A DNA stretch of 50,844 nt. It comes from Thermomonas fusca DSM 15424. Lineage in GTDB: Bacteria > Pseudomonadota > Gammaproteobacteria > Xanthomonadales > Xanthomonadaceae. Below the pieces are notes generated by a model. It did no database searches. It saw only the letters and a list, made by a program, of their open reading frames with translations, and was not told the DNA's origin. The position numbers and the translations under genes were made by a program. The stretch spans positions 1-50,844 of the forward strand of contig NZ_KE384103.1 of the NCBI RefSeq assembly GCF_000423885.1. The letters run 5' to 3'. Each line of letters begins with the position of its first letter. Within the stretch, counting starts at the first letter, position 1. Below, piece by piece: positions 27,173 through 36,202 of the stretch.

Positions 27173-28396
27173 GTGCTGAGATGCGCTGGTCTTTTCGGAA
27201 TATCGGTGTTGGCGGTGCTGCCGGTGCTGGCGGGTAGTGGCGCACGAAGCGAAGGCTATGCTGACAGGAGCGGGCAGGCGGCAACGGCAGCCCCGGCCGA
27301 TCGAGGCGGCGCCCGTCCTGTTCCGGCACGTGTCGAAACGGCCTCATGCAAACAGAATGGAAGTACGGCGGAATACCTGGGGAGCTACGAGATCATTTCG
27401 GTTTCCCGGTACGCCGGCAGTTCGAGTCCGGATGAACAAGCAAAGGAGCGCATCGGGAAAATGGTCGTGCTCTCGGCCGGAATGTTCGAATCGAACTGGA
27501 ACAGGGCATCCGTGGCGAGGCCGCGCTACCGGATTTCCTGTTATCCGGTTTTGCGGGCCGAGGGGGAGATTCCCGCGACGCGCTGGGGCGGGTATTGGAG
27601 CGGCTTCTACGGATTCGGCGCCGACCGGGATGCCGTGGCGGTGCTGGAGATCCATGCGCCGGATGACAAAGCCGGAGATCCTGCGTACTGGTACGAAATC
27701 GCGTACGAGGATGGAAACGAGCAGCTCTGGCACATGTACGACGGTTGGTTGTACAAGATGAAGCAGGTGGCACCTCCCCGGGCGAGTGTGCTCAAGCTGG
27801 AAGACGCGCCTGATGAAGGGGCGCTCAAGCAGCTGGTGGGCACCGCGACCCTGGGCTCGTCCGTGGGGCTGGTCAATTATCCGGAGATGCATGTATCGGA
27901 TCGCATTCTTGCGGGGTTGCAAGCCGCGGGAAGGGTGATGGCGACATCGGATGGAAGCACCGTGACCTGGGGCTTCAAGTACGAAGAGGCGAATCTCCAG
28001 TCGGTGGTCATCGCGGACAAAACCGGGCAGCTGGAATTGGCCGCAGTCGTGGATGACATCCTGGGCCTGACATATGGAAAATCCGGTACGTACACTTCCG
28101 TGGCCGAATATGAAAAGCGAGCCAAGCGCCAGGGACTGCGACCGCGGGTCATCGTATTTGCGCGCGATCAGGCCAGCCTGGTCACGGCCTATCCATTGCT
28201 GAGGCGCTGGATGCAGGCGAATCTGCTTGGCTTCAATGCTTCCTGCGCGGCGCACGCCGGCGCATGTGCATTGATGCCGGATCTCGATCTGCCTACCGAT
28301 GTCTATCTCACTCCGGGCGCTGGTTCGGCACCGGTCAGAGTGACGACGCCGGATCTACCGGCAGCATCAATCCCGCTCGAAGCGTTCACCCAGTAA
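27173..28396 (+). CDS. exported protein, unknown function
   Basis: A 407-residue protein with an N-terminal signal peptide (LRCAGLFGISVLAVLPVLAG, cleavage near SGARSEG) and a large mature domain without a recognisable family motif. Aromatic-rich segments (RWGGYWSGFYGFGADRDAVA, DPAYWYEIAYEDGNEQLWHM) and a Thr/Pro tail ending PLEAFTQ are visible. The start codon is GTG at 27173, chosen because GGAGGAA lies at 27159-27165. The 176-base gap before it shows no gene. GC content is slightly lower than the neighbouring housekeeping genes, as for other genes in this accessory stretch. Confidence 0.65.
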   Translation: MLRCAGLFGISVLAVLPVLAGSGARSEGYADRSGQAATAAPADRGGARPVPARVETASCKQNGSTAEYLGSYEIISVSRYAGSSSPDEQAKERIGKMVVLSAGMFESNWNRASVARPRYRISCYPVLRAEGEIPATRWGGYWSGFYGFGADRDAVAVLEIHAPDDKAGDPAYWYEIAYEDGNEQLWHMYDGWLYKMKQVAPPRASVLKLEDAPDEGALKQLVGTATLGSSVGLVNYPEMHVSDRILAGLQAAGRVMATSDGSTVTWGFKYEEANLQSVVIADKTGQLELAAVVDDILGLTYGKSGTYTSVAEYEKRAKRQGLRPRVIVFARDQASLVTAYPLLRRWMQANLLGFNASCAAHAGACALMPDLDLPTDVYLTPGAGSAPVRVTTPDLPAASIPLEAFTQ

Positions 28397-28499
28397 GCCT
28401 CCTGGACGTCCGCTAAGATCGGTGCCCGCGCACGGACAAGACCGGCAGCATTTCCGTTGTGCGCTGGACTTGCAATTTTTGATATTCAAGGAGCTTTGG

Positions 28500-29546
28500 A
28501 TGCGTTTGGACAGGACTGGATTGGCAATCGGCGTGACTGCGGCCATCGCGATGGCGCTGCTGGCGGGCTGCAAGAAGGAAGGCGCAACCGATGCGTTGAA
28601 GGAGGCCACCGCGGCCGCGCTGGAAAAGGCTACCGATGCGAAGCCGGGACAGGCTGACGACGCAGCCGATGCAGGTCAGGCGGCGGTGGGCGAGTTCGAC
28701 ATTTCGTCGGTCCCTCTGAGCACCGTGGCGCTGGGCGATTTCCCCTACCTCACCCTGCCCGCGGGTTACGTCGGCAACGGTGATGCCGAAACCAAGCGGA
28801 TCGCGCGCTTCCCGTTCTGGGTGAAAGGCCGGGCGCACTGGGTGGAAGGGCGTTTCTATCTGGTCAATGTCTATCCTGAGAAGGAAGGCGACTACAACCC
28901 GTACGAGTTGCGCAAGAATCTGGAAGCGCTGGTCGCGCAGATGGGTGGAGTGAAACTCTCCGAGGAAAAAATTCCCTACGACATCATCAAGAGCTGGGGC
29001 GACGAAATCACGATGGGCTTCCTCAAAGGCCTGGGTGATATCTACAACGTGCCCGCCAGCACCTACGTGGTGCGTCGCGACGACGGCAACATCTGGATCC
29101 ATTTCGCCCAGGACACCGCCCAGGGCGGGCTCATCGTCGGCCAGGAAAAGGCCTTCGTGGCCACCGCCCAACTCCTGCCCGCCAGTGAAATGAAAAAACA
29201 ACTGGATGCCGCCGGCAAGGTGGCGCTGCAGGTCAACTTCGCCACCGACAAGACCGACGTGTTGCCCGATTCTCTGCCGCAGATCGAGCAGGTGGCCGAA
29301 CTGATGAAGATCGATGGCGCGCTCAAGCTGGCGGTCAACGGCCATACCGACGACAGCGGCGATGCGGCGCACAACCAGCGGCTGTCCGAGGGCCGTGCCA
29401 AGGCGGTGGTCGCCCTGCTCGCCGGCAAGGGCATCGAGGCGTCGCGGCTGACCGCCGCCGGCTTCGGTTCCACGCAACCGGTGGCCGACAACGGCACCCA
29501 GGAAGGCAAGGCGAAGAACCGCCGGGTGGAGCTGGTGAAGCGCTGA
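28500..29546 (+). CDS. OmpA-family lipoprotein
   Basis: A 348-residue protein with a lipoprotein signal (MRLDRTGLAIGVTAAIAMAL to LAGC, cysteine near 24, then KKEG). An Ala-rich helical linker and a middle domain of unknown type (about 65-225, with FPYLTLPAGYVGNGDAETKR) follow. The C-terminal OmpA peptidoglycan-binding domain (about 235-348) has VNFATDKTDVLPDSLPQIEQ, LAVNGHTDDSGDAAHNQRLS and the ending KNRRVELVKR; its Asp/Arg residues normally contact diaminopimelate. It probably links the outer membrane to the cell wall. ATG at 28500 follows AAGGAG with six-base spacing. Confidence 0.85.
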   Translation: MRLDRTGLAIGVTAAIAMALLAGCKKEGATDALKEATAAALEKATDAKPGQADDAADAGQAAVGEFDISSVPLSTVALGDFPYLTLPAGYVGNGDAETKRIARFPFWVKGRAHWVEGRFYLVNVYPEKEGDYNPYELRKNLEALVAQMGGVKLSEEKIPYDIIKSWGDEITMGFLKGLGDIYNVPASTYVVRRDDGNIWIHFAQDTAQGGLIVGQEKAFVATAQLLPASEMKKQLDAAGKVALQVNFATDKTDVLPDSLPQIEQVAELMKIDGALKLAVNGHTDDSGDAAHNQRLSEGRAKAVVALLAGKGIEASRLTAAGFGSTQPVADNGTQEGKAKNRRVELVKR

Positions 29547-29605
29547 GCAGGCGCCTGCTGCGCGCGTGAGCGCGTGGCGGGATTAGCGGGAATTGGCCGC
29601 CGGGA

Positions 29606-30370
29606 CTACTTGTTGCTGACGTACTTCTCGCGCCGGATCATCGGCACCGGCAGGCCGATTTCCTTCAGCGCCTCGAAGTTCGCATCCACCATGTCCGGGT
29701 TGCCGCACAGGTAGGCGATGTCGTTGGCCGGGTCCGGCGCCAGTTCCGGCAGCACGTTCTGCACGTAGCCGTGGCGGACGTCGGCATGCGCATGCGCGGA
29801 GCCTTCCGCCGGCAGCTCGCGCGACAGGCAGGGGAAGTAACGGAAGCCGGGATGGGTCTCGGCGAAGGCGCGGAACTCGTCGCCGTACAGCAGCTCTTCC
29901 GGCGTGCGCGCACCCTGCAGCAGCGCTACTTCGACGCCGCGCTGGGTCATCTGCTGCGCCAGCTGCGAAAGCATCGCCCGGTACGGGGTGATGCCGGTGC
30001 CGGTGCCGATCAGCAGGTAGCGGCGGTTGGCGTCGTTGGGATACAGGCAGAAGCGTCCGAACGGGCCGCTGGCATTGAGCGTGGCGCCGATATCCAGCGC
30101 CTCGAACAGCGCGGTGGCGGCGCCGCCTGGCACGTAGCTGACCGCGATATCCACCCGCCCGTCCGCAGGTGCGTCCAGCGCCCGTCCTACCGCGATCGAA
30201 TAGCTGCGCCGCGCGGCGCTGCCGTCGGCGTAGTCGAAGTGGATCTGGATGAACTGGCCGGGGATGCAGGGCAGCGGCTGGCCGTCGTCGCGTTCGAACG
30301 ACAGGTGCGCCACGGTGGGCGCGATCATCCGGCGGGCGACGAGCTTCAGCGGGAAATGGGCGATGGCCAC
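29606..30370 (-). CDS. fpr: ferredoxin--NADP reductase
   Basis: A 254-residue flavoenzyme exchanging electrons between NADP(H) and ferredoxin or flavodoxin. The FAD-binding barrel contains RRSYSIAVG (RxYS motif) and a GG phosphate-binding stretch (YVPGGAATALFE). The NADP domain has GTGTGITPYRAML and YLCGNPDMVD, and the C-terminus is REKYVSNK. Length and layout fit the bacterial Fpr subclass. The first codon is GTG at 30370, which gives a typical N-terminus (AIAHFPLKLVARRMIAPTVA). It diverges from the YadG-type ATPase gene. Confidence 0.92.
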   Translation of the reverse strand: MAIAHFPLKLVARRMIAPTVAHLSFERDDGQPLPCIPGQFIQIHFDYADGSAARRSYSIAVGRALDAPADGRVDIAVSYVPGGAATALFEALDIGATLNASGPFGRFCLYPNDANRRYLLIGTGTGITPYRAMLSQLAQQMTQRGVEVALLQGARTPEELLYGDEFRAFAETHPGFRYFPCLSRELPAEGSAHAHADVRHGYVQNVLPELAPDPANDIAYLCGNPDMVDANFEALKEIGLPVPMIRREKYVSNK

Positions 30371-30414
30371 GGCGTTGCAACAGTGCGTGGCAGGAGTGAC
30401 GCCACAGGGCTGCC

Positions 30415-30420
30415 TATACT
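30415..30420 (+). promoter_or_regulatory. -10 box before yadG-like gene
   Basis: TATACT (5/6 to consensus) about 40 bases before the ATPase start in the 88-base divergent gap; no convincing -35 at 16-18 bases. Weak prediction. Confidence 0.3.
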
Positions 30421-30458
30421 ACCGGCTTCCCGCGCCGCCCCCGCGCACGAGGCCATCC

Positions 30459-31403
30459 ATGCCCTTCGATCCCGCTGTGCCCGCGCTGCGCGTGCGCGAC
30501 CTGCGCAAGACCTACGACAACGGCGTGCAGGCGCTGAAAGGCGTGAGCCTGGACGTGGCGCCCGGCGATTTCCACGCCCTGCTGGGCCCCAACGGCGCCG
30601 GCAAGAGCACCCTGATCGGCATCGTCAGCTCGCTGGTCAACAAGAGCGGTGGCACGGTGGAAGTGTTCGGCGTGGACATCGACGCCGAGCGCAGCGCGGC
30701 GATGCGCCTGATCGGACTGGTGCCGCAGGAATTCAACTTCAACATGTTCGAAAAGCCGCTGGACATCTGCGTGAACTACGCGGGGTTCTACGGCCTGCCG
30801 CGCGCGCAGGCGCTGGCGCGCGCCGAGCAGGTGCTGAAGGACGCGCAGCTGTGGGACAAGGCCGACAAGATGAGCCGCACCCTGTCCGGCGGCATGAAGC
30901 GGCGGCTGATGATCGCCCGCGCGATGATGACCCAGCCGAAGCTGCTGATCCTCGACGAGCCCACCGCCGGCGTCGACATCGAGATCCGCCGCGGCATGTG
31001 GAAGACGCTGAAGGAGATCAACGCCGCCGGCACCACCATCATCCTCACCACCCACTATCTGGAGGAAGCGGAGAGCCTGTGCCGCAACCTCGCCATCATC
31101 GACCACGGCAGCATCGTCGAGCACGGGCCGATGAAGTCGCTGCTGGCCAAGCTGGACGTGGAAGGCTTCCTGTTCGACGTCGAGGATGCGCTGCCGGCGG
31201 CGCTGCCGGCGATCGAGGGCGCCACCCTGGTGGCCGCCGACCCGCATACGCTGGAGCTGGACATGCCGCGGGCGATGGACCTCAACCGGGTGTTCGCCGC
31301 GCTCGACGCCGCCGGCATCCGGGTGCGCTCGATGCGTACCAAGAGCAACCGGCTGGAAGAACTGTTCGTGCGGATGACCGCACGCGAAGGAGCCGCCGCA
31401 TGA
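30459..31403 (+). CDS. ABC transporter ATP-binding protein, YadG type
   Basis: A 314-residue ATPase. Walker A is GPNGAGKSTLIGIV (about residues 44-57), the signature LSGGMKRRLMIARAM (about 145), Walker B LLILDEPTAGVDIE, and the switch histidine is in LTTHYLEEAESL. The C-terminal 70 residues form the regulatory extension seen in YadG/DRA-like ATPases. ATG at 30459 (MPFDPAVPALRVRDLRKTYD) is the likely start; the frame is open upstream without homology. Its TGA overlaps the permease ATG, so both subunits are co-translated. Substrate unknown. Confidence 0.9.
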   Translation: MPFDPAVPALRVRDLRKTYDNGVQALKGVSLDVAPGDFHALLGPNGAGKSTLIGIVSSLVNKSGGTVEVFGVDIDAERSAAMRLIGLVPQEFNFNMFEKPLDICVNYAGFYGLPRAQALARAEQVLKDAQLWDKADKMSRTLSGGMKRRLMIARAMMTQPKLLILDEPTAGVDIEIRRGMWKTLKEINAAGTTIILTTHYLEEAESLCRNLAIIDHGSIVEHGPMKSLLAKLDVEGFLFDVEDALPAALPAIEGATLVAADPHTLELDMPRAMDLNRVFAALDAAGIRVRSMRTKSNRLEELFVRMTAREGAAA

Positions 31404-32170
31404 GCAGCCAGAACCTGGTCGCCCTGGGCACCGTCACCCGCCGCGAGGTGATGCGGATCCTGCGGATCTGGACGCAGACGCTGATCCCGCCGGCGATCAC
31501 CATGACCCTGTACTTCCTGATCTTCGGCGGCCTGATCGGCAGCAAGGTCGGCAAGATGGGCGGTCTGGACTACATGGAGTTCATCGTCCCCGGGTTGGTG
31601 ATGATGAGCGTGATCCAGAACAGCTACGGCAACATCAGCAGTTCGTTCTTCGGCGCCAAGTTCGGCCGCCACGTCGAGGAACTGCTGGTCAGCCCGATGC
31701 CGCACTGGGTGATCCTGGCCGGCTACGTGGCCGGCGCGGTGCTGCGCGGGCTGATGGTAGGCGCGATCGTGCTGTGCATCGCCATGCTGTTCACCCGCGT
31801 GCACGTGCCGCATCCGCTGGTGACGCTGAGCTCAGTGCTGCTGGGCGCGATCATTTTTTCGCTGGCCGGCTTCGTCAACGCGGTGTACGCGAAGAAGTTC
31901 GACGACATCGCCATCGTCCCCACCTTCATCCTCACCCCGCTGACCTACCTGGGCGGCGTGTTCTATTCGATCAACCTGCTGCCCGGCTGGGCGCAGGCAG
32001 CCACCCACGCCAACCCGATTTTCTACATGGTCAACGCCTTCCGCTACGGCCTGCTGGGCAGCTCCGACGTGCCGCTGTGGGTGGCCTACGCGCTGATGCT
32101 GGCCTTTGCGACGGCGCTGGCCGCTCTGGGCCTGTGGTTGCTCAAGCGGGGCGTGGGGTTGCGCAGCTGA
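31400..32170 (+). CDS. ABC-2 type transporter permease, YadH type
   Basis: A 256-residue permease with six hydrophobic segments (near 28-48, 60-80, 108-135, 140-165, 172-195, 225-250). It contains the ABC-2 signature GRHVEELLVSPMPHWVILAG and the late motif FILTPLTYLGGVFYSINLLP, both characteristic of the YadH/NodJ family. It partners the ATPase encoded just upstream through an ATG/TGA overlap. Its stop abuts the stop of tatD, which converges on it, with no base between them and no terminator visible. Confidence 0.9.
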   Translation: MSSQNLVALGTVTRREVMRILRIWTQTLIPPAITMTLYFLIFGGLIGSKVGKMGGLDYMEFIVPGLVMMSVIQNSYGNISSSFFGAKFGRHVEELLVSPMPHWVILAGYVAGAVLRGLMVGAIVLCIAMLFTRVHVPHPLVTLSSVLLGAIIFSLAGFVNAVYAKKFDDIAIVPTFILTPLTYLGGVFYSINLLPGWAQAATHANPIFYMVNAFRYGLLGSSDVPLWVAYALMLAFATALAALGLWLLKRGVGLRS

Positions 32171-32977
32171 TCAACCGGTCAGGCGGAAGAATGCAGCCGC
32201 GGTGGCGGTGCTGTCCGCGGCGGCAGTGGCGAAGTCCTCACCGCGGTCGCGCGCCAGTTCCTCCACGATGTGCGGCAGGAACGCCGGCTCGTTGCGGCGG
32301 TCCTTCGGCATCGGCTTGAGCGTGCGCGGCAGCAGGTAGGGTGCGTCGGTTTCCACCATCAGGCGGTTGCCCGGGATGCTCTTCACCAGCTCGCGCAGAT
32401 GCGCACCGCGGCGCTCGTCGCAGAGCCAACCGGTGATGCCGATGTGCCAGTCCTGGTCGAGGTAGTCGAACAGTTCCTCGCGCGTGCCGGTGAAGCAGTG
32501 CACCACCGCCGGGCCGATCCGGCCTTCGAAGTTCTTCATCATCGCCATGAAGTCGGCGTGGGCGTCGCGCTGGTGCAGGAACAGCGGCTTGCCCACGCCA
32601 TCGACGGCAAGGTCCAGCGCGATCTGCAATTGCTTTTCGAATGCGCTGCGCTGGGCCGGCCGCGGCGAGAAATCGCGGAAGTAGTCCAGCCCGCATTCCC
32701 CCACCGCGACCACCTCCGGATGGGTGTGCAGGGCGCGCAGTTCGGCATCGCATTCGGCGGTGTACTCGGTCGCGTGGTGCGGATGCACGCCGGCGGTGGC
32801 GAACCATTCGCCGGGGCGGGTGCGCGCCAGTTCCAGCGCCTTCGGCGAATGCTCGCGCGAGGCGCCGGTGAGGATGGCCTGGCGCACGCCGGCATCGCGG
32901 GCGCGCTGCCACACCGCGTCGCGGTCGCGGTCGAAGCTGTCGTGGGTGAGGTTGAGGCCGATGTCGATGAGTTGCAT
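32171..32977 (-). CDS. tatD: TatD-family metal-dependent 3'-5' DNase
   Basis: A 268-residue TIM-barrel nuclease. Orthology to E. coli TatD itself, not the YcfH/YjjV paralogs, is indicated by the start MQLIDIGLNLTHDSFDRDRD, FATAGVHPHHATEY, GECGLDYFRDFSPR, LFLHQRDAHADF, VHCFTGTREELFDYL, GWLCDERRG and VETDAPYLLPR. These carry the metal-ligand Glu, His and Asp residues. TatD acts in DNA repair after oxidative damage in E. coli. Convergent with the YadH-type permease. Confidence 0.93.
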   Translation of the reverse strand: MQLIDIGLNLTHDSFDRDRDAVWQRARDAGVRQAILTGASREHSPKALELARTRPGEWFATAGVHPHHATEYTAECDAELRALHTHPEVVAVGECGLDYFRDFSPRPAQRSAFEKQLQIALDLAVDGVGKPLFLHQRDAHADFMAMMKNFEGRIGPAVVHCFTGTREELFDYLDQDWHIGITGWLCDERRGAHLRELVKSIPGNRLMVETDAPYLLPRTLKPMPKDRRNEPAFLPHIVEELARDRGEDFATAAADSTATAAAFFRLTG

Positions 32978-33028
32978 GGCGCGATTTTACCGATAGCAAA
33001 CGGAGTCGAAGACCGAAAGTCGCGATGC

Positions 33029-33174
33029 CGTGTGCCGAAGGCGGCGGCGGGTGCGCTTCGAGCGTGCCATGGATGGCGCGCGGCCGCGCATCGAAGCCGG
33101 ATGCGGAGCCTGAGCGGCGAAGCGCACCCGCCGGCTTCGGCGCGCGGCCCGCCCGAAGCGGCACACAATGCTCC
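33029..33174. repeat. large extragenic palindrome upstream of hrpB
   Basis: Arms CGGCGGGTGCGCTTCG (33045-33060) and CGAAGCGCACCCGCCG (33118-33133) are a perfect 16-bp inverted repeat 57 bases apart. Extended flanks (GCCGAAG before, GCTTCGGC after) and an outer TGTGCCG/CGGCACA pair (33031-33037 and 33159-33166 region) continue the symmetry. The loop holds GCCATGGATGGC (33066-33077). It fills most of the tatD-hrpB gap and has no U-run. Looks like an extragenic palindromic element, not a terminator. Confidence 0.65.
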
Positions 33175-33188
33175 CGTATCCTTACCGG

Positions 33189-35810
33189 GTGAACGTCTCC
33201 GCATTCCCCATCACCCCGCTGCTGCCGGACATCCTCGCCTCGCTGGCCGCGCATCCCCGCCTGGTGCTGGAAGCGCCGCCCGGCGCGGGCAAGACCACGC
33301 AGGTGCCGCTGGCGCTGCTGGATGCCGATTGGTTGCACGGCCGCAAGATCGTGATGCTGGAACCGCGCCGCGTCGCCGCGCGCGCGGCGGCCGGGTTCAT
33401 GGCCAAGCAGCTGGGCGAAGCGGTTGGCGAGACGGTGGGTTACCGCATCCGCTTCGAGAACAAGGTCGGGCCGAATACCCGCATCGAGGTCGTGACCGAG
33501 GGCATCCTCACCCGCATGCTGCAGGACGACCCGCTGCTGGAAGGCGTGGGCGCGATCCTGTTCGACGAATTCCACGAGCGCCATCTGGCCGGCGACCTCG
33601 GGCTGGCGCTGGCGCTTGACGTGCAGGCCGGGCTGCGAGAGGACCTGCGGATCGTGGTGATGTCGGCGACGCTGGACGGCGAGCGGCTGGCGGCGTTCCT
33701 CGATGCGCCGCGGCTGTCGAGTGCGGGCCGCAGCTTCCCGGTGGAGATCGCGCATTTCCCCGCGCGCCGCGACGAGGCGCTGCAGCAGCAGGTGCGACGC
33801 GCGATCGAACATGCGCTGGCCGCGCATCCGGGCGATGTGCTTGTGTTCCTGCCGGGGCGGCGGGAGATCGCGAAGTTGGAGGCCGTGCTTGCCGAGGCAC
33901 TTTTGCAGCGACCGCTCTTCGCGGCGGGGGCATTGCTTTCCCCTCAGTCGGGGCATCCTGCCCCGATTCGGGCGCGCGCCCTCCATGGCGCGCTTGACGC
34001 AACACCCCCGCCGCGGAGATCGCTCGCGCCGGATGTCGAGGTGCTGCCTCTGCACGGCGACCTCCCAATCGAACAGCAATCGCACGTGCTGCAGCCGGCG
34101 CTGGATGGCCGCCGCCGTATCGTGCTGGCCACCAACGTCGCCGAGTCGTCGGTCACCCTGCCCGGCGTGCGGGTGGTGATCGACAGCGGGCTGGCGCGCG
34201 AGCCGCGCTTCGATCCCAACAGCGGCTTCTCGCGGCTCGACAGCGTGACGATCTCGCAGGCCAGCGCCGACCAGCGCGCCGGTCGCGCCGGGCGCGTGGC
34301 GGAAGGCTTCGCCTATCGGCTGTGGCCGCAGTCGCAGCGGCTGGAGGGGCAGCGCAAGCCGGAGATCGCGCAGGTGGAACTGGCGGCGCTGGCGCTGGAG
34401 CTGGCGGCCTGGGGCAGCAGCGAACTGCGTTTCGTCGATCCGCCGCCATCGGGCGCGCTGGCGGCGGGTAGGGATCTGCTGCAGCGATTGGATGCCCTGA
34501 GTGACGGCAAGCTCACCGCACGCGGCAGGCGGATGCTGGCGCTGGGCACGCACCCGCGGCTGGCGGCGATGCTGCTGGCTACCGATGTCCCGGCGCGCAT
34601 CGCGCTGGCCTGCGATCTGGCGGCGCTGGTGGAAGCACGCGATCCACTGCGTTCGCGCAGCGACGCGCTGGCGCAGCGCTGGCAGGCGCTGGCCGCACTC
34701 CGCGATGGGCGCGTGCCCGCCGATGCCAACCGTTCCGCGCTGGCCGCCATCGACGCTGCAGCGAAACAGTGGCGTCGCCGCCTGCGCTGCGCCGCCTCGC
34801 CGCCTGTTTCCGTGCCGGCGCATGCGCTGGGCGACCTGCTGGCGCACGCCTTCCCCGACCGCATCGCCAAACAGCATCCGCAGGACCCGCGTCGCTACCA
34901 GCTGGCGAACGGGCGCATGGCGCGGCTGTTCGACGATTCCGCGCTGTACGGCGAGCCGTGGCTGGTGGCCAGCGAATTGCGCTTCGAGGCCAAGGATGCG
35001 CTGTTGCTGCGCGCCGCGCCGGTGGACGAGGCGCGGCTGCGCGCGGAATTCGCGAGCCATTTTTCCGACGCCGACGAGGTGCGCTGGGATGCCGACAAGC
35101 GCGCGCTGCGCAGCGAGCGCATCGAGCGGTTCGACGGCATCGTGCTGGCGGTGAAATCGGCGGGGCGGGTGGATCCGCACCAGGCCGCGTGCGCGTTGAC
35201 CGCGGCGGTGCGTGAGCTGGGCCTGTCGGTGCTGCCGTGGAGCGAGGCGCTGTCGCAGTGGCGCATCCGAGTACAGTGCCTGCGCGCGTGGATGCCGGAG
35301 CTGGGCCTGCCGGATCTTTCCGACGCCGCGCTGCTGGCTTCGCTGGAGCTCTGGTTGCAGCCCGCGTTTGCCGGCAAGACAAGGCTGGATGCGCTGGACG
35401 CCGGCGAGCTGGCCGAAGCGCTGAAGTCCGGCATCGACTGGAGCCTGCGCCAGCGCATCGACCAGCTGGCGCCGACCCGCATCGCGGTGCCGTCGGGACT
35501 GGAGCGCGGCATCGACTATCGGCTGGACGACCACGGCGAGCCGGCGCCGCCGGTGCTGGCGGTGAAGCTGCAGGAGCTGTTCGGGCTGGCGCAGACGCCG
35601 CGCGTGGCCGACGGCCGGGTGCCGCTGCTGCTGCATCTGCTCTCACCCGGCGGCAAGCCGCTGCAGGTGACCGCCGACCTGCACAACTTCTGGACCAACA
35701 CCTATGCCGAGGTCAGGAAGGAAATGAAGGGCCGCTACCCGCGCCACCCATGGCCGGACGACCCGTGGAACGCCATCGCCACGCACCGGGCCAAGCCACG
35801 CGGGACGTGA
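33189..35810 (+). CDS. hrpB: ATP-dependent helicase HrpB
   Basis: An 873-residue DEAH-box helicase. Motif I is APPGAGKTTQVPLALL (about residues 27-42), motif Ia LEPRRVAARAA, motif II DEFHERHL, and motif III MSATLDGE. Motif V lies in ATNVAESSVTLPGV and motif VI is QRAGRAGR, followed by the HA2 and HrpB C-terminal domains ending KEMKGRYPRHPWPDDPW. Residues about 240-280 are an insertion absent from typical relatives (RPLFAAGALLSPQSGHPAP...), encoded by two hairpin sequences. GTG at 33189 is used as the start; an in-frame ATG at 33168 inside the upstream palindrome is possible. Cellular role poorly known. Confidence 0.92.
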   Translation: MNVSAFPITPLLPDILASLAAHPRLVLEAPPGAGKTTQVPLALLDADWLHGRKIVMLEPRRVAARAAAGFMAKQLGEAVGETVGYRIRFENKVGPNTRIEVVTEGILTRMLQDDPLLEGVGAILFDEFHERHLAGDLGLALALDVQAGLREDLRIVVMSATLDGERLAAFLDAPRLSSAGRSFPVEIAHFPARRDEALQQQVRRAIEHALAAHPGDVLVFLPGRREIAKLEAVLAEALLQRPLFAAGALLSPQSGHPAPIRARALHGALDATPPPRRSLAPDVEVLPLHGDLPIEQQSHVLQPALDGRRRIVLATNVAESSVTLPGVRVVIDSGLAREPRFDPNSGFSRLDSVTISQASADQRAGRAGRVAEGFAYRLWPQSQRLEGQRKPEIAQVELAALALELAAWGSSELRFVDPPPSGALAAGRDLLQRLDALSDGKLTARGRRMLALGTHPRLAAMLLATDVPARIALACDLAALVEARDPLRSRSDALAQRWQALAALRDGRVPADANRSALAAIDAAAKQWRRRLRCAASPPVSVPAHALGDLLAHAFPDRIAKQHPQDPRRYQLANGRMARLFDDSALYGEPWLVASELRFEAKDALLLRAAPVDEARLRAEFASHFSDADEVRWDADKRALRSERIERFDGIVLAVKSAGRVDPHQAACALTAAVRELGLSVLPWSEALSQWRIRVQCLRAWMPELGLPDLSDAALLASLELWLQPAFAGKTRLDALDAGELAEALKSGIDWSLRQRIDQLAPTRIAVPSGLERGIDYRLDDHGEPAPPVLAVKLQELFGLAQTPRVADGRVPLLLHLLSPGGKPLQVTADLHNFWTNTYAEVRKEMKGRYPRHPWPDDPWNAIATHRAKPRGT
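33948..33993. repeat. pair of hairpins inserted in the hrpB coding sequence
   Basis: TCGGGGCA/TGCCCCGA (33948-33955 and 33959-33966, 3-base loop) is followed by GCGCGCC/GGCGCGC (33974-33980 and 33987-33993, 6-base loop). They sit exactly in the stretch of HrpB that lacks family homology and keep the frame open. The second hairpin shares ATGGCGCGC with the palindrome upstream of hrpB. Confidence 0.6.
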
Positions 35811-35872
35811 CGCACCCGTCACGCAGACACGCCATACTCGTGGTCAAGACGATGCAAGCCGAGGAGCAGCAC

Positions 35873-36196
35873 ATGGGCAAGTTGGAACGCACGCAGGATC
35901 GGACCCTGGAACTGTTGGCCGACGTGGGCGAGGGCCTGCGCCGCAAGCTTCCGGACAAGGCCGTGCAGTGGGTCGAAACCGGCGCGGCGCTGGGTGCCCT
36001 GCGGGTGGGCAGCAAGGTCGCGGGCAAGTTCGTGCGCCGCAACCCGGTGCTGGTCGGGGCCGCGGTAGTCGGTGCCGGCCTGCTGTGGCTGGCCGCGCGG
36101 CAGCGCGCCAAGCGCAGGGAAACGATCGAAGGCGAGGCGAAGCAGGTGCGCGCGCTGCGCCGCGGCGACTACGAGCGCGACGACTACGGCGTCTGA
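35873..36196 (+). CDS. small membrane-anchored protein, unknown
   Basis: A 107-residue protein with one membrane helix (about residues 60-78, PVLVGAAVVGAGLLWLAARQ) flanked by basic segments. An amphipathic N-terminal half (TQDRTLELLADVGEGLRRKL) and a charged tail ending YERDDYGV complete it. The layout resembles the YqjD/DUF883-like inner-membrane proteins that associate with ribosomes, but sequence identity is not clear enough to say so. ATG at 35873 follows GAGGAG at six-base spacing; an earlier ATG at 35852 is in frame. It is followed by a hairpin with a U-run. Confidence 0.65.
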   Translation: MGKLERTQDRTLELLADVGEGLRRKLPDKAVQWVETGAALGALRVGSKVAGKFVRRNPVLVGAAVVGAGLLWLAARQRAKRRETIEGEAKQVRALRRGDYERDDYGV

Positions 36197-36202
36197 GCCG
36201 GA

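Noticed and set aside
27127..27237. 36-codon frame starting MKKRRTSAYF before the exported protein gene
   Set aside because: No ribosome-binding site, overlaps the better GTG start in another frame, and has no recognisable features.
32238..35636. 1132-codon minus-strand open frame opposite tatD/hrpB
   Set aside because: Composition-driven; hrpB motifs are complete on the plus strand.
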